From assembly GCF_035083965.1 (NCBI RefSeq), contig NC_089738.1, positions 19,246,734-19,310,733 of the forward strand: DNA of 64,000 nt. The letters are read 5' to 3'. The DNA comes from Branchiostoma lanceolatum. Lineage: Eukaryota > Chordata > Leptocardii > Amphioxiformes > Branchiostomatidae. Positions 44,433 through 54,500 of the stretch are shown here, in pieces (positions within the stretch are counted from its first letter, which is position 1; every line of letters begins with the position of its first letter). Position numbers and translations under genes: made by a program. The notes below the pieces were generated by a model. It did no database searches. It saw nothing but the letters and a program-made list of their open reading frames with translations, and was not told the DNA's origin.

Positions 44433-47400
44433 ATCTACGCCGAGTACTTGTACTCGGAGTAGATTATGTTTTCGGTTGAGAAATCTGTTGGGTGGGTCTA
44501 AAAGTATGTCAAGAGCATAACTCAAGAAAACTTCGAGTAATCTTTATGATTTTTGGTAGGTGTGTAGTGGTTGTGCAAAGGAAGGTCAAGTTCGAAAATA
44601 GTTAACCTTGCGTTTTTCAACAGTACTGCAGCGCACTTTGCATTTTTTTGAGTTTGTATGTAGGCAAAAAAAGTGACGGAAACGTTGATGGATCTTCATG
44701 ATTTTTTGTAGGTGTGTAGATATTGTAGAAACGGAGGTCAAGTTCAAAAATGATTTATCTGGCGCTTTCCTACAGTACTGCAGCATGATTTGTGTGTACG
44801 TGAGTTTGTATGTCGCCAACATAACTCGAGGAGCTGTTGACGGTTGTGCATGATATTAAGTGGATAGGTATGGGTGTCAAAGAGGAAGGTCAAGTTCGAT
44901 AATGGGCATCCTAGCGGATATTTAAGGTACTGCAGCGGAGCTTCAAAGTTTGAGGCCAAATTTTCTGGAGGTGTCAAGTTCATCATTTTTAGGTGGTAGA
45001 TAGCTTCTGGGTCAGCAAGTAAGTGGTGTAAATTAAGACTCCCTAGCTGCTTGTTTGGAACTGCAGTTGGCATTTTTGTTGTTACCTTTGGAGACGAATA
45101 ACTCCAGCAAGGATTGATGGATTATCATAATTTATGACATGTGAATAGTTTGGGTGATGCTTTACGTTATTGAATACTTATCATGCAAATAAGGAAATAA
45201 TTTGCATAATAAATGAGGAAAGTTTATCAATCCGCCAAAAGCTTGTAGTCAAATGTCATGCAAGTGTTATAGTCATGATTTTTATGTGGTTTATAGCTCT
45301 TGGGGCAGGGAGTAAGTGATGTAAGTTTAGACCCCCTAGTGGCTTGCTTAGAACTGCAGTGGGCTTTTTTTATGTTACCTTTGGAGGCAAATATCTCGGG
45401 TAGGGTTTGATGAATTTGCATTGTTTTCGACAGGTAGCTTATTGAGGTAATGATTAACAAATCGAGATGTATGTAATTGTAATCAAGGTCTAATTAAGTG
45501 GTGAAATAGGCCTGTTTATAATTGCGTTAAAGTACCTCTTGTTGACCTACATCCAAGGACAACACCTGTTTGCCACTTGGGCTCAAGATTGATGCTCTGC
45601 ATTCCTTATATGGGTCAGGCAGCACTACATAACCCGGCTTGGAGGGAGCTTATGTCAACAAACACGAAGGGAGCTTACATCAACAAAGACGGACAGGACA
45701 GGCCTGGCGGACAAGTCAAAAAGAAAACAATTGAACATCACCTGGACACGGCGTTTCTCAATTCACCTCCATTATGCTTCAACTGTGCACTTGTGACTAT
45801 AACGTTATACATGGCACGTTACAAGAATTCTTACACAACATTTATGTGAAAACAAAAATGAAAACGTTGGTGATCGATAGATATAAGAAATTATGTGCAA
45901 GCAGCAGGCACTACAGAAGGCATTATACTAAGCTTTATGTGGTTTGTAAAATGCCGTTGTATATACCACACTTACGCTGGATGTGGACCACATGTACAGT
46001 CCTTCGTAGATGAGAGTACAAAAAGGTTCTTGTACAGATAGTGATATAAATATCCTCAAAACCAGGAAAGCCTTCAAAACAGACCCATCAGGAGCACTAG
46101 CGTTGCACGTCTTTAGGACCGACCCCGAGGTACACGAGCACAATATACAACACCCGACTAAACTCCTCTCCAGGGTGTTTCACATTAAAGCCAGAGACAC
46201 GAAAAAAGATATTATAAAACAGCAACAGTCAGGTCTCACAAATCTAAAACTCCACAAAACCAAGTAAAACAGGAGGCTTAAGAGAGATATTGTCAATAGC
46301 AGTAGGGGCAAGAGTCATAGTCACTGCCCCTGGCGTAACGTTGCAGACGGAATTGTTAAGGGCGCATTCGCAACAGTAGAAGGCATTGACAGCACGGGTC
46401 ATGATGTCCACACCATCCTCGTAAAATTCGACAGTGATCGCGTTGGCAAACAAGCACTTTCCGACGATACAAGAAAGATTTACCCAAACGCGGTACTCAT
46501 TAAAAGACAACGTTTCATTCCCCAACGGTTACGACAATCCAAGTACAGCGAGAACAGTACCCTCTGTCTTTAGCATGGGGCTGTACATATACTGATTTGC
46601 TAGTAGTTCGAGGTAAATCACTGGGCAAAATGTCCCCTTTGAGCGCAAAGCTTATTTTTTCCCCAGGTCAGTTATATGTTGCCTTAAGTCGTGTTGAGTT
46701 TGAACGGATTGTATCTATTGGGATTTAAACTGTATGCAACCGGTGGATGTCTTCTACTTCGTGGAAACCTTCCTGAATGGCCAACAACAGACTTAACATT
46801 TTCTGCCACAAGCAACGGCCTTTAGAACAGACAGAAATGGAACAGGAGGAGGGGCGATGACTGTTCTATATTTCAGAGATGGACTGGAGTGCACACATGT
46901 AGCTACCACAGTCACTAAACTATCGACCACAGTCAACAGCATTAACATCTACAGACTACACTCCTTGCCTGAAGCCGCCTTTATCGATAGACTACAAAAA
47001 CGTCATACATCAACTTCCAAGTGACATCTTGACAATTATCCTTGGTGATTTCAATTTTGACCTTTTCCTCCCCAAATCCTTGTAATCCGTAACGGGACAG
47101 TTCAAGCTCCACTGACAATACCGGTAGTACCCTTCTAGATCACGTTTATGTCCGTGGACATGTACAAGACAGAGTCACTGTAATCATCATCATCTTCTGT
47201 GTTGCCTTGAGATAACAGCAAACTGCTACTTAAGGTAATACTGTTCATACACACAAAGCTACATTTTTGACATGTTAACCTTTGGCACATATAATTCAAA
47301 CGCTCTTCTAACAACAGCAATTATGATTACATAGGCATTGATTGTAACATACATTTCTAATTTAACTTGCAAACCACCATACCCTGTACATAACACACAT

Positions 47401-47494
47401 GTACACATGTCAATTAATTCTCTCTGACACTCTCTGCACTCTTTATAGAAACCCTTGCTTATTCGGCGGAGATATGTGTTCGTGGAACTCTAGT
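44433..47494 (+). mobile_element. Decayed Helentron-like rolling-circle transposon
   Basis: Boundaries come from the interrupted duplication. The 5' end starts with a stem ATCTACGCCGAGTAC/GTACTCGGAGTAGAT; near the 3' end, TTCGGCGGAGAT is a subterminal inverted match to ATCTACGCCGA, an asymmetric arrangement known for Helentrons. Inside the left part are ~151-bp tandem repeats (AGGTCAAGTTC at about 44584, 44735, 44887) and a diverged pair of blocks at 44990-45130 and 45290-45400. Plus-strand coding relics follow: helicase pieces (LHVFRTDPEVHEHN, LSIAVGARVIVTAPGV, VKFDSDRVGKQA, QLYVALSRVEFERIVSI) and endonuclease-like pieces (LGDFNFDLFLP, TGSTLLDHVYVRG). Frameshifts and stops make it non-autonomous. 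Confidence 0.7.
46010..47190 (+). pseudogene. Helitron/Pif1-type helicase and EEP-endonuclease remnant
   Basis: Conceptual translation in several frames gives, in order, ALHVFRTDPEVHEHN and VFHIKARDTKKD (about 46095-46210), GGLREILSIAVGARVIV (46270-46320), HTILVKFDSDRVGKQALSDD (46410-46470), GQLYVALSRVEFERI (46665-46710), then endonuclease-exonuclease-phosphatase-like INIYRLHSLPEAAFIDRLQK and LGDFNFDLF (46940-47075) and TLLDHVYVRG (47125-47160). Order and spacing match the 3' half of a Helentron protein. Multiple frame changes and stops show decay; the Rep domain is absent. Confidence 0.68.
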
Positions 47495-48631
47495 TTGAAT
47501 TAACATTTGAATGTCATCGTGGTAGCAGTGAATTGTAAGACACAAAAGGAAACCCTGCTCGACTTCGTCCAATGCCAAAGATAGTTTTCACACCGAACAT
47601 TTTCTTTCACATAATGTTATACTGTCCAAAAATTTTCATCTTGATCAACGTGTGACAAAGGATTTGGAATCTAATAGCCATCTATTCTTACTAGTATTAG
47701 TAAGTAGTATTATACGTTTTCTGACAAAACACGTAACAAACGTCCACCCAACATCTACTTGAAGAATATAGACTACACCCGAGCACGTACATATTGACGT
47801 CACACAGTTTGTAAATGTGTAAACTATTCCTCTAACCTGAGTGGGAGCATAAGCATTCCTGCCAACTGTATGAAAGCCATACTACTTAAAATGTACGAAT
47901 CTGTATCCAGACCGTGTACTCATTGCGCACTCGACAATTTTGTAATTCATCGAAGAAATGATTAGCGTTCCAGATTATGTATTTGCTTTTTGGACGCTAT
48001 CGACACACACACAAAAGTGTACTTTGAATTTTGTCCTGCTGGCAAATAATTGAAATGGATTTTTTTGTCGAATCGACAGAAAAAGGGGCGTTAGTTTTAT
48101 ACGAAGGTAAAACGGACGGTCAAAAAGTACTACGACATCGTCACTTAAAGACGTTCAAATTGCGCCATTGGTGTGCCCCTGACTCTGAGACTAGAGTCTG
48201 TGAGTTCGATCCCGGCTGTGTCGCTCACCCGACATGCGCGCTATTCGAAAGGAGGACGGGACTGTTCATTGTGGCTGTTATAAGGACTAGGGGAATTTTA
48301 AAGGTACAATGAACCTGTAAATGCGGTACATAGTATCTGTCTTCTCTGTCCCGACCAGTGGAAGATAAGTGCGTTAAACCTAACTGTATAACTTTAACTT
48401 TCATTTTCAGTGTAGATAAGATGAGGACAGTTTTATGAGTCAAAATCTGATCATTCGTTTACACTGCCAGTTTAGTCAATGACAGGTTGCATAACAGTAT
48501 TCGGAGAGTGTAAATGCGACATATTTGCATCATAAAAGTAAGTAAAAGCGCTGAAGTAATGTGGGCTAATCCAAACAAGACTGAGACTAGCGAGGGCCTT
48601 GCTCCTGATTAAGAACAGATTTCATGTCTAC

Positions 48632-48689
48632 CTTGTGCCGATCCCGGCCAGACGATCACGGCTGAGATGAAGAGCAGAAACTTCCACAT
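48632..48689 (-). CDS. Duplicate signal-peptide exon (possible alternative first exon)
   Basis: A 58-nt exon with ATG, MWKFLLFISAVIVWPGSAQ and an intact GTAGAC donor, identical in protein to the first exon of the secreted gene at 43647-43704. Its own promoter copy carries CATATAAG (~48783-48790) and the CRE TGACGTCA (48926-48933). No matching second exon lies between here and 43.7 kb, but phase and strand would let it splice across to the exon starting at 41826. It is either an alternative promoter giving the same protein or a dead fragment. Confidence 0.55.
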
Positions 48690-49596
48690 CTTTGCCGTCT
48701 GTTGAGCTGATTAGACCGTGGTGCGACGTAAAGAGACTGTTTTACGGGTTGGGTTGTGCGCTACTTCTGTATGAGAATGGTCTTATATGCGATTAAATAG
48801 ACTGCTGATTGGTGTGGGCCACCGTAAAACGTCACAAGGTCAACATCACAGCCATGACAACAAGGGCGAGTTGCGCAAACTCTCTAAACTGGCACGAGGC
48901 AGAACATGTGAGGGGCGTATTGAGGTGACGTCATAGTATCAACGGCCGGTTGATGCAAACAATGCTTAGATAAAAAAAAGATTCACAGGTAGGTGTTACT
49001 GGAACTGGGAGCCAGTATGCATCTCGTTTTACAGGGTCGATATCAGCTGTACAAAACAGATTCACGTTCTCTTCAATGTGGGCTAGGGCATTTTAGAATG
49101 TTCTAGTACCTCAGTTGGCACGAAGTAAGCCAAAACGTATCTCCTTTTGGCTGACCAAGAAAGCTCCTTCAAAAGAGATATCACCATCAACTGCAGAGAG
49201 GCATATCGTAAAATGTGCCAACTTGGCAGTTTTGTAGTGTACATTACAATTGACCATTACCATTGGCACATAGTTAAGTGTATATGACGTAACACAACAT
49301 GCCGTAACACTGTATTTCGTAACCACAACCTATACTGCTCACTTGGCAACAGTGGCAGATGCTTCAACCTCTCCAAACTTTTCAATTGAAAACCCCTTCA
49401 ATTGCACAAACCAGACCTGACAACACCGCTGTTTCTCGAGATGGAGATCTAATTTGGTGTGAACGCTCAGACTGCCAATTGACATGCCACGGGGTACAGA
49501 GTGCAGAAGGTTGATCGATACCGTGTACGTGGCAACATTGTTGAACAATACAAAGCCTCATAAACAGATTTTAATGTTGATACGATCGTTGACTTA

Positions 49597-49870
49597 CTGA
49601 GCTGAGGGCAAGACTGGGTCACATTCCTCCGTAGCTGAGCAGGCGCAGTGTTTGATGCAGGGGACACTTGTGTAAGTTTATATACCCAGGGACGTCGTGC
49701 GATGTTTGTTTTTTTCAACTCAAGATGGTTGAGCCAAATTTTGCCTGGAACTATTTGGTTCGGAAATCCGGGAATTGTCTGTTTTGTTTGAGGGTTGTGT
49801 GTATCAAGCCAGACGATGTAGTTTGTGTGTAAGTTTACTGTTTTTGAGAGTGTGTTTCAATCAATGATAT
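49597..49870 (-). repeat. Third copy of the RTK 5'-flank segment, no RTK attached
   Basis: GAGCTGAGGGCAAG, GGGTCACATTCCTCCGTAGC, TTCGGAAATC..TGTCTGTTTTG and GTGTAGTTTG-type blocks align in order with 25296-25560 (RTK A) and 38100-38385 (RTK B). No kinase or Ig exon follows on the minus-strand side. It marks where an RTK copy was lost or never completed. Confidence 0.6.
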
Positions 49871-49971
49871 TTTTCCGACTATGTTTTCTCCATTTTGTGA
49901 GTCTATGCGCCGTATTTGCAGCGGTCACATGTGAATGTACATTTGCTTTATCAGTAAGGGATTTCCAAGTG

Positions 49972-50560
49972 TTTGTTTGTTTGTTTATTAGGAATCTCCA
50001 TTAGTTACATTGAACTATTCTTCCTGGAGTCCTCTACACACAATCGAATAAAATACATAACAACAAATTATACAGATAATGTTGATCAGACAACTAGCAT
50101 AAATCAATCATTAACGTTCTTAACCATATCATATTATGCAATACATTAAATTACTCATAACGTCAGTAAATCAATTCATCATTATCCTCATTCAATTAAC
50201 ATAAACAGAAACATTATTATCATATTATATCATACATGTACATAATATTATCATATATTGGATATTGTGGAGGTCAGAGGTCATGAAATATACGGATGTC
50301 ATATAGTCAAGTTTACCACCATGAGCTGATAGGTGAGTTTTTATGTCTTTGAGTTTTTGTCCAGGACCAGATTTTTACTTTGAATGCACGTGGATTTGAG
50401 GATGTAATGTGAATTGGTAGAGTGTTGTATGTTCTGATAGCTCTGTATAGGAAGGTTCGAGTAATGGCATTAGTTCTGGGTTTGGGTAGCAGGAATGCTC
50501 CTTTCTGTGCTAGTCTGGTGTTGTGAGAATGTGCGGTGTTAATTGTTTTTAAACGACTGA
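49972..50560 (-). mobile_element. LINE 3' end with (CAAA)n tail
   Basis: Minus-strand translation at about 50330-50530 gives QKGAFLLPKPRTNAITRTF, LYRAIRTYNTLPIHI and PRAFKVKIWSW, the C-terminus of a CR1/L2-like ORF. The 3' UTR runs to a (CAAA)n tail at 49972-49990. 5'-truncated. Confidence 0.6.
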
Positions 50561-51393
50561 AAATGCATTTTGGCTGTTTTTCCTTTACTACTTTATGGAA
50601 TATGTTGATAGTGTCTGTGCAATATCTGATGCACCCCCATAGTCTTCCGCGAGAGGTCGCTACTCACTACTAGTATACCTTTCAACTAGCCTTGTTTAAA
50701 CTAACTGTAAGAACCCATTTTCTCGGCAAATATTGGCATTTAGGAGCTGAAAATTACAGGTAAGGGTTTGGCTATCTTATTTAGTTAGAAAAATAGTCTC
50801 CTAGCTATGTTTGTAGTCTCCGGTACACCCTGAAATGAGTTCAGTCTGGATGTGATCATTTCTTGTGAAGATAGGTTAAAGGTCACCAAGGCTTATTTTG
50901 ATGCTGTAGCGACACTTTCCACCTTCTGGAGTCTGCTCGAAATCACTAGATGGGCACTTTAGAGGTCAGATTAGGCTGCCGATTGGAGTATTCAATGGAC
51001 TTCAGGTAGATGACGTTTGACAGCCTTTTTCTTACATGTTTTCCATCTATAGATAGGAGATTGGATTGGTGGAATGGGGATGGATTTGCCATTCCATTCT
51101 TTAGTAAAATAGGCCAACTTTTCATAAGAGAGTGTGGCATTCTTCCTGCAACGCATTTTCGTCTTCTTTTTGGTGTGTGCAACACATCGTAGTAGGCTAT
51201 CAAGTACATAGGTGCGATTGTGATACATAGTGGTTATCAGGCAACGTTATCTGATACTAAAATCTATACTTTCATATGTTTTATTCATACTTTTATATTT
51301 TCTATTCATACTTTTATATTTTGACTTGCCCTCGTAAAAGGCGAGAGTAAAAAAAATGGACAGAAACTGTGAATTTCATTTTTATGCAGGTGG

Positions 51394-51399
51394 TTTATT
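51394..51399 (-). terminator. Poly(A) signal of the F-lectin gene
   Basis: AATAAA on the minus strand, ~120 bp after the stop, in a context (AGAAACTGTGAAT.. GCAGG) that recurs around TTTATT at 62502 after the neighbouring gene's stop. Confidence 0.5.
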
Positions 51400-51517
51400 G
51401 ATCCCCAACGTCTTCAATCTCTGGTTAGTTTCTAAATTAGAAAAAGAGGCATTTGAAAGGCGCACATGTAGCCGCTATTGGCTGTTTGTTGTCACGTGGG
51501 AGGCTTCCGTTGTGACG

Positions 51518-54500
51518 TCACTCATGCTTGCATGAGTAGGCACCTCCACTCTCAGGGGTGCAGTACATGCCATCCAGACAGGAGTCGCTGCTGCACTTGT
51601 ACGGGAACCCCCGGGCGCGATGAGGTGGGTCTAGATGCACATAGTTTTCACAAAGTAGATTTTGTTAACAGTTTTTCATGCAGAGATGATAAAAAACCAA
51701 ACATATAAAGAATATGTACATGCATAAAACTCCGTAAAGAGTGTTTTGGAGAGAACTTGTAATGATACTTGAATAATGAAAAATGAAAAAAACAAATCAG
51801 TATCACTGTAATTATCAATAAAATGTAGGTCTTGATTTAGTGCTGTTCAATGATACGGATTGCTTGATGAATACAATTTCACCAACAACATGTGGCATCT
51901 ATGATATCATAACGAAAACTGTTCTCACGACAATGGTAGTCAACCCCTAAGTCCTCGCAGATCCAGTTATGGTGACACGGGTCTGGGTTACACCAGTCTA
52001 CGTCTGAATAAAACAAATAAAATCAAAACAGGACGAATGGTTGAATTGTGTTGTAACGGTATGGGCATATAGCAGGAATTTGTATTCCATGCTGAAAGCC
52101 CTGGTCTGGCCCGTGGTGACATATGGCTGCGAAGCATGGACACTTCATGCTAAGGACACCCAGAAGATCCAAGCCTTTGAGATGAAGTGTTACAGGAAGC
52201 TACTAAGGGTCAGCTGGACAGAACATCGTACAAACAACTCAGTGCTAGAAGAGCTGGGGATTCAAAGGTCACTACTGAACATGGTACAGAGAAGGAAGCT
52301 GCAGTACTTTGGCCACGTCACTCGAGCGCAGAACATCTCAACCCACATCCTGCAAGGGAAGATCTGCGGCACCAGAAGCAGAGGGAGGCCACGCAGGAGA
52401 TGGGGAGATGACATAAAGGATTGGACAGGACGGTCACTTGCAGAATGTACCCAGAGGGCGAAGGACAGGGAAGGATGGAGAAAGCTCGTGCTGAAAGCGA
52501 CCATGGTCCCCGACCCTCAAGACTGAGGATGGGACTAGGTGAGGTGAGGTGTATTTGCTAGAATGTGTGACAAATGTAAAGCACAGTCTACTAAATTCGG
52601 TAAATAGCTTCATCTCGTTAACATGCGGTCCCAACCGTGACAGAAACTACTCCAGTCGTGAACAAATGTGACAGGTATGTAGGCTCAATCGCGTTTGGGA
52701 CCCCATCCTTGCTGTAACGCCACCATGCGGCCAGAAGTAGTAGAGCACATTCAGCCCATGATGATGGTTGCTGAGGAGTTACAGAATGCTGGCCAGAAAA
52801 AAATGGTTTCGAGCCGGTGTTAAAAGAACCTCATTTTCCTATCACACCAACCTGACTCACAGTGGGCCATTTCTACACGGCCGCCCAAGCTAAGAAACCT
52901 ATATCCACCTGTTGGTGTCAATCTACCAGCGCAGTTTGCTCTAAAGAAAATGACCGACCTTGATCACAGTTGGTTCCTTCCCAGCCGAGCTCACAGCTAC
53001 ATGTGTAGCTCGCAACCCCATCAGTACAGGTTCCGTGGATACAAGGGTTGGTCGCGCAGTCATCGATGTCTGGTAAAATTATCAGATATTAAAGTCTTAC
53101 ACAGCAAGTGATTCTCTTATCTCTTCCGGGAAGGATATTCAACTTCGACGGGTTACTGTTTTTGGTTGTGTGTTTTCTCACCAATAACACAAAATCATTT
53201 TGATGTCCCAAAGGAACATGTCAATTTGGGCCCCCTAGTAGTATTCTCAGGTACAGGCCGACACCCCCGTGATACGGTGTAGTATGGTCTACTCCATAGT
53301 CTGTCTGCATGGCCATTGAAATTCGTTGGGGCACCCTGCTTATGTTTGTGATTTTTTTGTTGTTGATGGATTAGTAGTTTATTTTTTTATGTGGCTTGGT
53401 ATTGAGGTACTGTATATTTGTTTTGTACATACAGACCTTGTTCACAGTTGGTTCCTGCCCAGCCGTTCGCACATCTACATGTGTAGCTGGCAGGGCCATC
53501 GATACAGGTTCCGTGTACACATGGTGATGACTCGCACTCATTGATGCCTGGAATAAGTGCAAGTATCATATAGTGTTATATGGCATATTTTTCATCCACA
53601 TCACTATCATCACAATATTATCATCATCATCATCATCATCATCATCATAATCAACACCATTACCATCATCATTATTATCATCATTATTATAGTGGCGTCG
53701 TGTGGCGTAACGGCTAGAACATTTGGCCGTCAAACAAAGTAACCCGAGTTCCATCCCGACTCGCCCCCAGACATGTCTGGACATGCGCCCGGACGTTGTA
53801 CCCTTGGGAAAAACACAAATTTCCTCACTCAGGTGATAATGAGTACCTAGCTTCGGTTAGGGACGTCCCTCGGATAGGACGTTAAATGGAGGTCCCGTGT
53901 TTGGGGAGAGCCACACCCTGCGCACGTTAAAAAACCCACCACACCTTTCGATAAAGAGTAGGGGCATCCCCCGGTGTGCGATGGTCCAAACCTTACAGTC
54001 TGGTCTGGGTTGACATCTTGAAAAGGTGATAGTCACCTGTTATGTCAATCCTTCCACAAATGTGGTAAATCTGAATACATAAAATCCCATCAACACTGTA
54101 TATCAACAAGTACATCAGCAAGTGCTGGGGGGGCACCGTTATTCCACTGTATAAGAGGGATGGGTCGGGCACTCTTGCACTATTACAGAATCTACACTTC
54201 CATACCAGTGTAATCGACACATTCAAAGAAATATCTACCATATGATGATAAGAGTTTAAACAGAATATAATTGTCATCATGTAAATTGAGTGAAAGTGCA
54301 CTAACCTGTGTCACAGTTGTGTCCTGTCCAGCCGGGCTCACAATAACACGAGTAGCCCCCGATGATATCAGAACAGGTGCCGTGGACACAAGGGGAGGAC
54401 GCGCAATCATCCGTTTCTGGAAAAAAATTAAGCTACATAAACTTTATTTAAGATAGAAGAGCAGAAAAATATTTAACGATTTGCTTTTTCAATTACTTTC

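Larger units (their letters stand above)
44359..49180 (-). repeat. Segmental duplication copy 2, split by a 3.06-kb insertion
   Basis: Left part 44359-44432 and right part 47495-49180 are contiguous in copy 1 (GGTATTCATT joined to TGAATTAAC). It carries the complete promoter and first exon. Between the copies (44196-44358) is a unique spacer with foldback pieces such as GGGTGCATGTGCACCC. Confidence 0.88.
49181..51517. other. Repeat-filled stretch between copy 2 and the F-lectin gene 3' end
   Basis: No gene. Contains a third copy of the RTK 5' flank (49597-49870), a LINE 3' end (49972-50560) and sequence at 50605-51400 paralogous to 62000-62340, i.e. the 3' flank shared by the lectin genes (ATATCTGATGCA.., CATTCTTCCTGC.., GTGTGCAACAC). 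TTTATT at 51394 is a likely minus-strand poly(A) signal for the F-lectin gene. Confidence 0.5.

Noticed and set aside
46244-46525. Minus-strand 93-aa frame with several Cys resembling an extracellular domain
   Set aside because: It is antisense to the Helentron helicase relic, whose motifs read on the plus strand.
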